64,000 bases of DNA, taken from assembly GCA_026826555.1 (NCBI GenBank), contig JAKSZT010054457.1, positions 7,080,535 to 7,144,534 on the forward strand, in the 5' to 3' direction. The notes beneath the pieces were generated by a model. That model was not told where the DNA came from. It ran no database searches and saw nothing but the letters and a program-made list of their open reading frames with translations. Made by a program: the position numbers and the translations under genes. The stretch is from Tolypeutes matacus (Eukaryota > Chordata > Mammalia > Cingulata > Chlamyphoridae). Every line of letters begins with the position of its first letter. Position 1 is the first letter of the stretch. Shown piece after piece: positions 12,597 through 25,600 of this stretch.

Positions 12597-13036
12597 TATG
12601 TGCTGATTTTTTTAAGCCATGTTCTTAAATCTAATTCATTCCTGTGGGTATGAACCCACTGTAAATAGGACCTTTTGATGAGGTTACTTCAGATAAGGTA
12701 TGACCTACCTCATTCAGGATAGGCCTTACTCTTATTACTGTAGTCCTTTATAAATGGAATGAATACAGAGCAAAAAAGAGCCATTGAAGCAAGAAACTGA
12801 AAGCAACGAAACCCAGAAGAGAAGGGAGAGACCAACTGATGCTATCATGTGGCTTGCTGTATGGCAGAGGAGCTAAGGGTTGCTGGCAGTCAGTCTTTGG
12901 GAAGAAAGTGTCACCATGATGATGCCTTGATTTGGACATTTTCCTAACCTCAAACTGTAAGTGAATAAATTCTCATTGTTAAAGCTAACCCATTTCATGG
13001 TATTTGCTTTGAGCAGCCTAAGAAACTAAATTAGCA
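12597..13036 (+). repeat. LTR-like relic, MaLR type
   Basis: Runs from 'aagccatgttcttaaatctaa' type sequence through 'aataggaccttttgatgagg', 'tagtcctttataaatgg', 'agagaagggagagacca' and 'gatgatgccttgatttgg' to 'gcagcctaagaaactaaat'. It has the size and ending of a solo MaLR-class LTR. I recognise the block order as a common xenarthran-context repeat but cannot name the subfamily. No clear target-site duplication. Confidence 0.5.
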
Positions 13037-13039
13037 TAC

Positions 13040-16000
13040 ATGTCTTTTTTTTTTTTAATTCAGAGATGCATAGTTACATCAAATTAGTCCAGCACAAAGA
13101 ATAGTATCTGATCATACTCTCCTACACAGACATAGCTGAAATGTACAATTAATTCAATTGAGTCACAATCACTGTACATCCTCCCAAGCTATCGTTTTGC
13201 TTGCAACTGAATGATGATGCCTTGATATTATATGTTTGCCTCATTTTCCTTGTAGAATACCTTTGCTCAAAATAAGTCAGTTCTGTTTTTTTAACTTAAT
13301 GATATAATTAAAAAAAAAATAAATTCTATGCTAGTATAAACCCTGCAAGTTTAAAGTCTTTTCAAGTGATTCTTCTCATTTGATAATCATAACCTTCTGA
13401 AAAAGTCAGGGCTTCTATTAATTCTGTTTTTTTTAAAAAATATAGACCGTATAAACAAATCTAAGAGAAGTTAAATGATACCATTTTTGTATAAGAGATG
13501 GGTAGCAGGGCTGTGACATAAATCTACGTATGTTAACCTCAGATCTGGTGCTTGTTAAATTCTGTTATGGTGGAAATTCTATAATGGTTTTAAAAAATTA
13601 GAATACAAAAATATTCAAGAAAGAGAATTATTTGCCAAATGGCTTGCTGTTAATTCTTTAATTTCTCAACAGTTAGCCAACTGAAGCTGTAAATGGTTTT
13701 AGCTTGTTCTGCGAAATAGCCTTTTGTCTTTTTTACTCTATACTGCTTGCATTTGATAATTAAAGTTTCATATTTGAGCCAATTAACCTAATAAAAGCTT
13801 TTTCAGCCCTAGTTTAAAGTTTCGATGCCATAGGATAAGGTAATAACATCATTTTGTATGTTTAAAGGTTCATAGAATTGACTTTAAATTTCCCAAATGA
13901 ATTCCTAGCACATTGAGAAGTGGGAGAGTTCATTAGAGCAAGCATGTATAACGGTTATTGATGCAGCAGTTTTTAGCAGCTGAAGCTTATATGATTACAA
14001 GTCACTTTTTAAAATTAAAATGACCAATTAGAAGAAGGCAGTCTATTTTATCAAGCTGGAAACATAGGCTTGATTTTCCTATTTGAACAAAAGGAAAAGA
14101 CAGTGCTTGAATTTGAGTAAGTGGCCTGCAAATATCCACCCTCGTTTTACAGGGCTGGGTAGTTGTATTGGTAAAAATCACTTTTCTCAGTTTGTTCCTC
14201 TCCCTTTCTCTCCCTTCATACAACCAGAAGGCCCAGAGAAGATGAGCAATAATAGCAGACTCCTAATACTTACTGTGAAAATATTCTAAAGGTTAAATAG
14301 TTGAGACACAAAAAGATTGAAATATATTCTATTTTCTCTTTGTTATTTCCTATATTTGTAGTGAGAAATTGAAGAACAGAATGAAAACCAACAGTATAAA
14401 GTGGCCTTTACAACTCTACCATGGGAGTTGGGTCCTGACTTTGAGAAGCAGATGCTAAGACAGAATTAGAAATGCAAAACATTTATTGGGAAGTGAAAGG
14501 AAATTGAGGAAGCAGGATTAGGAAGAGAGCCATAGGACAGCAAAACAGATCTGCTAGTCCAAGAAGGAGCACAGGAGCAAAGATTATCCATTGAAAGAAT
14601 CACAGTTGTGCAGAAACGGCTAAGCCCTTGTGCCACAGTCATGCTTAATTGTTAGCTGGGGCCGCCTTGAGAATAGTATGACCCTGACTCAAAAGCTGAA
14701 GTGGACCTGAAGGGGTTAAAAGAAGGCAGATTGCTACTCACCCTCCTTGCAGCCAGGCAGAACCCTTTCCCAAAGCGGGTGATTGGTGTGACACCTCCAT
14801 GTCTGCCATACATGGTATTCACCTATGGGTTTCACTTATGGATATGAGTGTAAATTATACTTGATATTGGTTATATGTTTATTATGTGTAATATACAAGG
14901 ACAAAAGTGATGACAAATGATCAAGTATTCATTCAGTTCATCATAAAAATCACTTAATTTTCTTATCATTAAAGTTTATAAAATACAGCAACATATGTCT
15001 TATACTGCTTCTGCTTTAGAATGAAAATATCACAGAAAAAATGGACTACAATATTTGTATTCAACAGTGTGTATAAATATACTCAATGAATTTTAGACAA
15101 AGTTGGAATTAAGCCAAAATAAAGAATCACACAGTTAATAGCCCTGTAGGGCAGGAAAGCTGAGCATTCTGAAAGTTCTGCTTGCAATGTGACATTTAAC
15201 CTACTAAAATATAATGTGTATAGTTCTGTTCCATGCACAGGTCAAGGACAAAGTAACTTCCTCAAACGATCCTCTGATGCAGATGACTCTGGTGTTGGTA
15301 ATTGTCAATTGCAAGACACTAAGTCACTTCCCAGCTGCTTCAGTGTAGTTTGTTTATACCAAACTCAAATCCTTAAAAGTGTGAAATAACTTAACCATTA
15401 ACACTTGGTGGCTATTAATAGACTGATGAAAAGAAATTTTAATATAACTGATACTTTCAAAATGGTGCCTAATCGTACTCCTTCCTACTGGGAAGCTGAG
15501 AAAAATGAAACTGTCTATATCTAAATCATCAAAGAATTAAAAAGGGTAGCATCACAGTTAATGAATATTATGGATATTCAGGGACAAGAGAAATGTTTTG
15601 GGAATTAGGATATGTAGAAATACCTAAAGTGAGTTAAATATGGGATTTATAATACAGACCCCTGGAATTCAGCTGTGAACAGAGTTTAATTAAGCACGAT
15701 AAAATCTCAAAATAAGCTTCTTCTGTACTTCCCTCTTTCTTTGTTCGCCCTCACACTTCTTCTGACCATTCCACAACCCCAGGCACTCAATGCTCTCAAG
15801 CCACACAATGCAGCACTTCCCTCAGATCTAATTGTCCAACTCTCTTTTACCATGAACTACCACACTAAATTCATACCAGGGAACAACTAGTTGTTTGATA
15901 GTAGAACTTGAGTTAAAATAATCCCTTCAATTACAATTACAGAGATGTAGCTAAAGATACCAACTGACAGTTGAAAATAATGTTCTAGAGCCAAAAGGAG

Positions 16001-18700
16001 GCTCTGTATAGAATAGTACCAGAAAACATATACTCATGGCTAGTCCACACACCAGGGCATCAGTCTTACTCATATCTCAGTAAAGTGCAAAATGTCCACA
16101 CCTTCATTCCTGCTCCACTCGTTTAGCTATAATATGCTCACATTATAATGGATGTGGAAGTGATCCATAAGAATTCCATTATAAAATGGAATTAGGAATA
16201 TATTTGAGAAAACTTTTGTCTGGTTCATTCTTCTATTCCAGAGTTAAGAACACTGACGTGAACTTAATTTAAGCAGATGTGTGTCAATGTCACTTTGAAG
16301 ACAAAAAGATGCCAATAAACTGAATTCACAAAAGGCATTATTCTTACAATCTCCAACCACAATAGATTAATATCTAGTACTATCAGGATATACATATGTG
16401 ACAATATGTGAAAGATCTAAAAATGAAAGGAGAATAATGTAATAGCTTGTCCAATCAAAATAAGATACTTACAAATAACTTCTTGTTGTTTTACTGAATC
16501 TTCAATTTTCAGCCATTTAGCTTACGTAGTTCCATCCTCAATATGACAATTTTGAGACATATAATTCTTTAAAGGACAGCCAGAAAATAAAGTGTTTTAT
16601 ATACAAGTATCCAAAATGGAGTTGAAATTATAATCAGTTTAAATCTTGCAAGAGTTAACTTCCTCATTAGAGTGACAAAATAGCATGATATAATGCAGGT
16701 TCTGAGGCTAATCTAACAGTTCCAACCCTGGCTCTTCCATTTCCTAGATATAGGAACTTAGGCAAGTGTGAGATGAAAATAAAAACGTGCCTAATGCATA
16801 AGGTTGTCTTGAGGATTAAATAGGTTAATATGCATGAAGCACTTAGAACAATGGGTCATTATTTATTCAGGAAAATGAGCAAACTACACAATTGAAATGG
16901 AGGAAATGACCCATTTATTGATATACATTGATTGTTCAAAAATAGAGTTTAATTATCCATGGTTTATTAGAGGCAGGCTATTTTACAATTTATTTGTACA
17001 AAGCTTCTCTGATAGCAATTTCTAAGATTATCTGAGCAATATGACTTGGTGGTGGTAATAGTACTCATTCTCTATCAGTACATAATTTGCACACTTTAAT
17101 ACACATGGGACGAGAGTGTATTGTATAACTGCAGAAGGAGGTAATAGTTTGGTTAGGCCAAAGGTCTCTGGGGAGAAAGGAAATTAGAAAATTTATGATC
17201 TCTTTTCTTCATCAGGCTCTTTTATAACAGTTTGAACTACATTGATTAGAGAAGTAAGGGATAGAAGCTAATGGAACTATTTCCATGGACTACTTGATGA
17301 AATTCTGAGTGAAGGATGAATGTCATTAATTGATTTGCTTTGAGAGACTTTGAGAGAAACTTTAAGCACTTTCTTCCTGCCTCTTCACAGAAACTAGCAA
17401 TATTCTATCATCCTAAAAATCCTGAGATGATGCCCTCAGCAAGGACCATGATATTTTTACCATGGATGCCAACAGCCATGTCTGCAGAGTGGTTTTATGG
17501 AGTGACTTTATTTGCAGCGGATGTCAAAAATGGTGGATGCTCCCAGGCTCCCTACCTCCCTTCCAGTTTAATTTTTCTCCATAATACTTAGCACTATCTG
17601 GAAATTTTACTTATTAGGTGGAACTATATGAAATGGTCATTTTTAGGTCAAAATGGTGGAATACGAGTAAGTTCCTTGGTTCTAGCTCATATTTCATTTA
17701 TTGTTCATCTCCCTCCACCATTAAAATTTGAGTTCCATAGGGGAAAAAAGGTGGATGCTATATGATGGTTCATTGACATAAGACTGGTTTGTAGACATAT
17801 TTGAGCTATGCCTTTGGGAACTACCAAAGATAACTGAGAAATGCTTTGAGACACTGCTTGAACATGAAGAGTGTTGCTGCACATCATCATCAGGATTTGG
17901 GGTATAACAATAAATGCAATTTCATGTGTGCCCCCAAACTGGTATTATTTGGAGAATGTTAGGATTACATATGGTTACCTACATTTGATCCAGAAATCTT
18001 GTTTAGAGAATAAAATGATACACTGTCAACTAAACCATGCATCAATTGTTTAGTGGCTTTGAATATAGGATATAAGATTTGTACACCTAAGGAAATGTTT
18101 CTAATAGAAAAAACATTAATATAATTTATTAAAATATGTTTAACTTGATGAATTCTTCAAATACTGGTTTAAACAAATGGAACCCAGAAAAAAATTTCTA
18201 ACACATTTTCTTCATTTAATAAATACTCTAAAAAATTGGCAAAATAGAAATTTAGAACTATTGAGTGATACAAATAGTTACCAAGTATAATCTTCCTAAT
18301 AATTCACACTAGAGCTGAGAGAATCAATATATTTATTTCAAGAATAAATATATTTGAAAAAAGTATAATAAAAATAAATTTTATTTTTAAAGGAAATTGC
18401 AGTACAGTAGATACTTACACCATGCCTTAGATATGAAAGAATATCACAGGATATTTACTCTTACATTCCCTGTGAACCACCTCAGAATTCTGCTTTCATC
18501 CATTAGTGAGTAATAGGAAATATATTTACCTCTTTCTAACTGAAACAACTAAAAAAATAGTTTTCAGACATTGGACAACATAGAGCCATTATACCTGACA
18601 ATAAGAAACAAACAAGGTGAGTCCTAGTAATGACCCAGCTTACTACCTGGAAAGACTTTTCAAGCCACAGTGCAGAGAGGGGAAACCAAAACAGACACTG
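13040..18700. other. Mostly anonymous AT-rich DNA with repeat scraps
   Basis: No gene is supported. Recognisable scraps are a possible LTR relic at 14440-14815 ('gaagcagatgctaagacag' to 'cctccatgtctgcc') and a MIR on the minus strand at 16715-16860 ('ttccatttcctagatat', 'gaggattaaataggttaa'). The remaining open frames (up to 83 codons, at 17340-17591) carry no motif. Confidence 0.5.
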
Positions 18701-18889
18701 ATGGCTTTCTTTATTTGAGGAGACAGAGTTAATATATAACTAATAAAATTTAAAAGCAAGCCTTGGAAGGATCAAATTGTTTCTAATTAACTTTACTTCA
18801 CCCCATAACATAGCCAAAAAAATATTTAAAAGAATAGAAAATAAAGTCTGGTACCAGCTTAGTATGTCTAGCATCCAATCAGAACAGAT

Positions 18890-19900
18890 ATACAAAGAAG
18901 CAGGGAAATGAACATGGAATGAGAATAAAAATTGAGCAATAGAAGTAGATCCAGAAATAATATAAATGATAGAATTAGTAGACAAGAAACTGAACCATAT
19001 AAATATACTTCATATGTTCAAGAAGGTAGAGGAAAGCAATCTTCCAAAGATGAAAAATACAATATATGGGATGAAAAATTCACTGGATGGGATTAACAGT
19101 AGATTAGACACTGCTTAAGAAAAGATTTGGAAGACATCACAGTAGAAACTATCCAAAATAAAACAGAAAGAAAAAAGGATGAGGAAGAAATAAACAAAGG
19201 ATCAGTGAGCTGTGGAACAACATGACCTTGAGGGAGGACAGAAAAAACTTTGAAGAAATAATGCCTGAAATATTTCCAAATTTGATGAAAACTTTAAGCC
19301 CATAGAATCAAGAAGCTCAAAAAACCCTATGCAAAACTACACGAAGAAAATTAAACCAAGGAACATTATAAACAGTTTCTTAAAACTAGTGTATGAAGAA
19401 AAATAAACTTAATTATTCCTTCGTCCCCCAAAAAAACAAATTACATAGAGAGAAATAAAAATATGAATACCAGCAGAACTTTTGTCAGAAGCAATGAAAG
19501 CCATTTTTAAAGCAGTGGAAAGGAAAAAAAAAAAATACCACAAAAATGGACCTAGAATTCTATACACAGATAACTATCAAATGTGAAGATAAAATAAAAA
19601 CTTTTTTAGACATACAAAATTTGAGAGAATTCATTACCAGCAAATCAGCACTATATGAAATATAAAAGGAGGTCCTTCTAGTAGAAAGAAAGTGATAGAA
19701 GATTGTTGAACCCACACAGAGGAATGAAAAGCATGTACCTAGAAAATAGGTGTTTGGAAAATAGTAAGTCAATTTGGTTAATGTATGAATGGAACTCCTT
19801 GAGATAGTAGTACTAGAAGATAGAATACATGACTTCTGAATTCTGAGGGAAAATGATTTTCAATCTAGAGCCCTGTGTCAAGCCAAAATTGATCTAATGT
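18890..19900 (+). mobile_element. Ancient HAL1/L1 relic (plus strand)
   Basis: A-rich sense sequence with the order typical of degraded L1 ORF1 and HAL1 copies: 'cagacactg..' at 18690s, 'gaagcagggaaatg', 'gaaaaactttgaagaaataatg', 'aagaagctcaaaaaaccc', 'gaacattataaacag', 'gaatacc agcagaactttt', 'ctagaattctatacacag' and 'acatacaaaatttgagagaattc'. Every frame is interrupted. The 5' limit is uncertain. Confidence 0.55.
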
Positions 19901-20817
19901 GGAGTTAGAATAAATATATTTTCAGGAATACAAGTTATCAAAACTTTTTCTCACTTTTATCTGTTCCAAGATGCCATTGGAGGGATTTTCCCAAAAGAAG
20001 GAATAAACCATGAAAGAGAAATACACAGGTTCCAGACATGAGAGATCCAATCCAGGAGAAGCATCAGGGACAGGTAGAAAGAATTAGCAGTTTTAGGTCA
20101 CAGCAAAGTCACACACGGAGTGCCGGAGACTCCCAGATACCAAACCACCCCCGCTTCCCCACCCCATATTAACTCCCCCTCCTTTTTTTTTTTTTGGTTG
20201 TTAGCATTGTTATAACTGTTATGCAGATAGCAAAATATAGCAACTAAACATTGTCAGTGATTTACAGTATAGTTTACAATTTAGATGATACAGTTAAATA
20301 ATTTTGATGATATTTACCATGTCCTGTGTCCATTACTGAAAGGTAATGAAAAACCTTACCCATGACCACCAAACACCCCATTAGATCTTGACTGTTCCCT
20401 TCCCCCCAGCCCCCCAGGGCCCATGATACCACCCTATCCCAACCCATGGAATGTCAAGATTCACAGTTACATGCCCTGGGAATTTGAACCTGCCCTTCCT
20501 AATCCACCCACCCACCAGTGCTGCACCACCAAACCCAGGAACACCAGCACCCATCTGCCCCATCCCCCAATATGCAACCACACTCTAATCCTTTACAATA
20601 GATTATGTCCATATGGGTGATGGCTCAAAGCCTGCTCTTCTCTTACTCTCCCTTGTTAACCTATCTTTCAGACAATGGTTCTCAGAGACTGCTCACTTTC
20701 CTCAGTTCAGATCAGTGAGGTCATATACTGTTCATCCTTCAGTGCCTGGCTTGCTTCACTCAACATAAGGTCTTCAAGATTCATCCACGTTATTCCATGT
20801 GTTAGCACTTTGCTCCT

Positions 20818-23800
20818 TCATACAGCTGAGTAATATTCCATTGTATGTATGTACCACATTTTGCTTATCCATTGGTCTGTTGATGGGCACCGGGGCTGAT
20901 TCCAACTTTTGGCAATGGTGAACAATGCCGCTATGAACATTGGTGTGCATATATCTGTTTGTTTCTTTGCTCTCAGTTCTTCTGGGTATATACCCAGCAA
21001 TGGAATTGCTGGATCATACGGAAGATCTATTGTTAGTTTTCTGAGGAACCGCCAAACTGTCCTCCACAGTGGCTGGACCATACCGCAGTTCCACCAGCAG
21101 TGGATGAGGGTTCCTATTCCTCCACATCCTATCCAACATTTAGTGTCTCCTGTTTTTTTAATAGCTGCCATTCTGATGGGTGTAAGATGGTATCTCATTG
21201 TAGTTTTGATTTGCATTTCCATGATAGCAAGCGATTGTGAGAATTTTTTCATGTGCTTTTGAGCCATTTGTATTTCTTCATTGGAGAATTGTCTTTTCAG
21301 GTCACTTGCCCATTTTTTAAATGGGTTGTTTGTCCTTTTATTTTCAAGGTGTAGGATTTCCTTATATATGCAGGATATTAGGCTCCTATCAGATATATGG
21401 TTGCCAAATATTTTTTCCCATTGGGTAGGCTGCCTTTTTATTTTCTTAATAACATCCTTTGAGGTGCAGAAGTTTTTTATTTTGATGAGGTCCCATTTAT
21501 CTATTTTTTCTCTTGCTGCTCATGCTTTGGCTGTGAAGTTCATGAAACCATTTCCTATTACAAGGTCCTGTAGATGCTTCCCTACATTATCTTCCAAGGT
21601 CTTTATGGTTTTGGCTCTTATATTTAGATCTTTGATCCATCTTGAGTTGATTTTTGTATAAAGTGTGATGGTATTCTTCTCTCATTCTTTTGAATATGGA
21701 TATCCAGTTCTCCAAGCACCACTTGTTAAAGAGGCCATTCTCTCCCAACTGTGTGGGCTTCGTGGCCTTGTCAAATATCAGATGACTGTATATGCGAGGA
21801 TCTATATCAGAACTTTCAATTAGGTTCCATTGGTCAGTAGGTCTATCCTTGTGCCAATACCATGCAGTTTTGATCACTGTTGCTTTGTAGTATGTTTTAA
21901 AGTCAGGTAGTATGATACCTCCAACTTCATTTTTCTTTTTCAATATGTCTTTGGCAATTCGGGGCCTCTTGCCTCTCCAAATATATTTTGTGGTTAGTTT
22001 TTCCAGTTCCTTAAAAACTACAGTGTTGACTTTTATTGGGATTGCATTAAATCTGTAGATTAGTTTGGGTAGGATAGACATCTTGATGATGTTTAGCCTT
22101 CCCATCCATGAACAGGGAATATTTTCCCATTTATTTAAGTCTTCTTTGATTTCCTTTAACAGTGTTGTGTAGTTTTCTGTATATAAGTCCTTTACATCTT
22201 TAGTTAAATTTATTCCTAGGTATTTGATTCTTTTATTTACTATTTTAAATGGTATTTTTTTTCCTGATTTCCTCCTCAGTTTGCTCGTTATTGGTGTACA
22301 GAAATGGTACTGATTTTTGAGCATTGATCTTATAGCCTGCAACATTACTAACTCCTTTATAAGTTCTAGAAGCCTTGTTGTAGATTTCTCAGGGCTTTCT
22401 ATGTATAGGATCATGTCATCTGCAAATAATGAAATTTTTACTTCTTCTTTTCCAATCTGGATGCCTTTTATGTCCTTTTCTTGTCTCAGAGCTCGTGCAA
22501 GTACTTCTAAGACATTGTTAAATAGGAGTGGTGATAGTGGGCATCCTTGTCTTGTTCCCGATCTCAGAGGGAAGGCTTTTAGGATTTCACCGTTGAAAAT
22601 GATGTTAGCTTTGGGTTTTTCATATATACCCTTTATCATTTTCAGAAAGTTTCCATCTATTCCTATCTTTTGTAGTGTTTTTATGAGGAAAGAGTGTTGT
22701 ATTTTGTCAAATGCTTTTTCTGCATCTACAGAGATGATGATGTGATTTTTTCCTTTCAGTCAGTTTATGTGGTGTGTTACATTGATTGATTTTCTTATAT
22801 TGAACCATCCTTGCATACCCGGGATGAATCCCATTTGGTCATGGTATATAATCCTTTTGATATGTTGTTGAATGCGATTAGCGAGTATTTTGTTGAGGAT
22901 TTTAGCATCTAGGTTCATTAGAGAAATTGGTCTGTAATTTTCCTTTATTGTGGTATCTTTTTTTGGTTTTGGTATTAGGGTAATGTTGGCATCATAGAAT
23001 GAGTTAGGCAATATTCCTTCTACTTCTATTTTTTGGAAGAGCTTAAGTAGAATTAGTGTTAGCGCTTTCTGGAATGTTTGGTAGAATTCAGCTGTGAAGC
23101 CATCTGGTCCTGGACTCTTCTTAGTTGGGAGGTTTTTGATGACTGAGTCTATCTCTTTACTTGTAATTGGACTGTTGAGTTCATCTATTTCTTCTTTCAC
23201 CAATGTTGGCTATTTGTGGGTTTCTAGAAACTTGTCCATTTCCTCTAAATTGTCATTCTTGTTGGCATATAATTTTTCTAAGTATCCTCTTATGATACTC
23301 TTTATTTCTGTGGGGTCAGTAGTGATATCACCTTGCTCATTCCTTATTTTATGTATTTGCATCTGTTCTCTCTTTTTCGTTGTTAGACTGGCTAAGGGTT
23401 TGTCAATTTTATTGATATTCTCGAAGAACCAATTTTTGGTTTTATTTATTGTTTCCAGTGCTTTCTTATTCTCTATTCCATTTAGTTCTGCTCTAATCTT
23501 GTTATTTCCTTCTTTCTACTTCCTTTAGGTTTAGTTTGTTGTTGTTTTTCCAATTCCTCCAAGTGTTCTGTTAGATCTTCAATTTTAGCTCTTTCTTCTT
23601 TTTTAATATATGAATTTATGGATATGAACTTCCCTCTCAGGACTGCTTTCGCTGCATCCCATAGGTTTTGATATGTTGTGTTGTCGTTTTCATTAGTTTC
23701 AAGGTAGTTACTGATTTCTTTTGAGATTTCCTCTTTGACCCACTGTTTGTCTAAGAGTGTGTTGTTTAACTTCCATATCCTTGTGCCTAACCTGTTTCTC

Positions 23801-24520
23801 TGACCCTTAGTGATTTCCAACTTCATTCCATTGTGGTCAGAGAAATTACTTTGTATAATCTCAATATTTCTGAATTCATTGAGTATTGTTCTGTGGCCTA
23901 GCATGTGGTCTATTTTGGAGTATGTTCCATGTGCACTCGAGAAGAATGTAAATTCCGCTGTATTTGGGTGTCGTGTTCTGTATATGTCTAATAAATCCAG
24001 TTCTTCTAATGTATTGTTGAGTGCCTTAGATTCTTTATTGATTCTCTGTCTAGATGTTCTGTCTAATGATGATAGTGGTGTATTGAAGTCCCCTGCTATA
24101 ATTGTAGAGGCATTTATTTCTCCTCTTAGTTTTTCCAGAGTTTGCCACACATATTTTGAGGCACCCCAGTTAGGTGCATAAATGTTATGATTGTTCTCTC
24201 TTCTTGAGAGATTACTCCTTTTACTAATACATAGTGTCCATCTTTGTCTCTTACAATAGTTTTGCATTTAAAGACTATTTTGTCTGACATTAGAATAGCT
24301 ACCCTGCCCTTTTTTGGCTATTGTTAGCTTGTAAAATGGTTTTCCAGCCATTCACTTTCAGCCTCCTTGAATCCCTGGGTTGAAGGTGGGTTTCTTGTAG
24401 ACAGCATATAGATGGATCATATTTTCTTTTCCATTCTGCCAATCTGTGTCTTTTGATTGGTGAATTTAATCCATTAACATTCAGTGTTATTACTCGTAAT
24501 GAATTTCTTACTTCAGCCAT
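20818..24520 (-). pseudogene. L1 ORF2 (endonuclease-reverse transcriptase), broken
   Basis: ORF2 supplies the nicking endonuclease and reverse transcriptase of L1. Readable pieces, in order, are as follows. At 24520-24299 is the endonuclease start (ITLNVNGLNSPIKRHRLAEW). At 24267-23482 the endonuclease continues with [11 protein letters not shown] and SDHNGMKLE. At 23203-22760 is the RT N-part with [14 protein letters not shown]. At 22639-21587 is the RT core with [12 protein letters not shown], the catalytic Asp pair intact. At 21267-20818 is the C-terminal cysteine-rich piece (CWIGCGGIG...CWWNC) ending MEYYSAV. The pieces lie in different frames, so at least four disruptions separate them. 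Plus-strand open frames over this interval (for example 22317-22745 and 23094-23528) are antisense shadows. Confidence 0.9.
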
Positions 24521-24589
24521 ATTTTCTTTGGGTTAATGTATGTCATATGTTGTTTTGTTTCTCTTTTTGTCTTTTCAGTTGTTTTTAAA

Positions 24590-25600
24590 CTTTCCTCCAA
24601 CTCTCTCTCCCTTCTTTTTTCCTTTCAACTTCTAGAGATTCCTTTAGTATTTCTTGAAGTGCTGGTTTCTTCTTGACATACTCTCTTAATTTCTGTTTAT
24701 CTGTGAATATTTTGAACTCTCCATCATTTTTGAATTCCAATTTTGCTGGATAGAGAATTCACGGCTGGAAATTTTTTTCTTTTAGTGTTTTGACTATGTC
24801 ATACCACTGTTTTCTTGCCTCCATGGTTTCAGCTGAGAAATCAGCACTTAATCTTATTGTGCTTCCCTTGTATGTGATGGTTCTCTTTTCTCTTGCTGCC
24901 TTGAGTATTTTCTCTTTGTCTTGAGCATTGGACATTTTGACAAGTATAAGACTTGGAGTTGGCCTGTTGAGATTTATCCTATTTGGGGTGTGCTGTGCTT
25001 CCTGGATCTGCACATCCATCTCTCTCAATAGCATTGGGAAGTTTTCAGCCATTATTTCCTTCAACACTCCTTCTGTTCCCTTTCCCTTCTCTTCTCCTTC
25101 TGGAATGCCTATAATGCGTATGTTTGTGCGTTTTGTATTAACGGTTAATTCCCTGAGTCCATGCTGGATTTTTTCTATCTTTTTGTCTATCTGTTCTACA
25201 ATCTCTTTAATTTCAGCTGTATTGTCTTCCATATCACTAATTCTTTCCTCTGCCTGTTCAAATCTGCTGTTATGTGAGTCCAGCGTCTTTTTCATTTCTT
25301 GGCTTATGCCATTGTTCACCATCATATCCATTACCTTTTTAGGCATTTTGCTATTTCTTCAGTATGTTCTCCCAGTGTCTTCTTTGTATCCTTAATCTCT
25401 TCCTTCAGTTCTTTAAGTTGGTCCATGATATTTGTTTGGATAGCTTTCATTAGTTGTTCAATGTTCTGCATTGCTTCCTGGTTTTTATTTTATGCATTGG
25501 ACTGGTCAATGTTTTCCAGTTTCTCAGAGTCATTTGTATTTTTCTGTTGCCCCCTGGTCATCATATTATCTTGATGGGTTTGTTCAGTTGATTAGCTTTT
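24590..25600 (-). pseudogene. L1 ORF1 (RNA-binding chaperone), broken
   Basis: The clearest piece is the 195-codon frame at 25346-24759. It has a coiled-coil segment (EERISDMEDNTAEIKEIVEQ), then the RNA-recognition part with TNIRIIGIPEGEEKGKG, and the C-terminal domain with KMSNAQDKEKILKAAREKR. A TGA then interrupts it just before the usual ILYPAKL-like end, which can still be read downstream. Upstream, at 25574-25350, the N-terminal part survives in pieces. ORF1 normally forms trimers that coat L1 RNA. It lies about 0.1-0.2 kb upstream of ORF2, as usual. Confidence 0.85.

Noticed and set aside
20381..20620. Pro/Gly-rich frames on both strands
   Set aside because: They lie in the C-rich 3' UTR of the minus-strand L1.
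22317..24181. Several 120-145 codon plus-strand frames
   Set aside because: Antisense shadows of L1 ORF2; the minus-strand frames carry FADD, GDFN and KSPGPDGF motifs.
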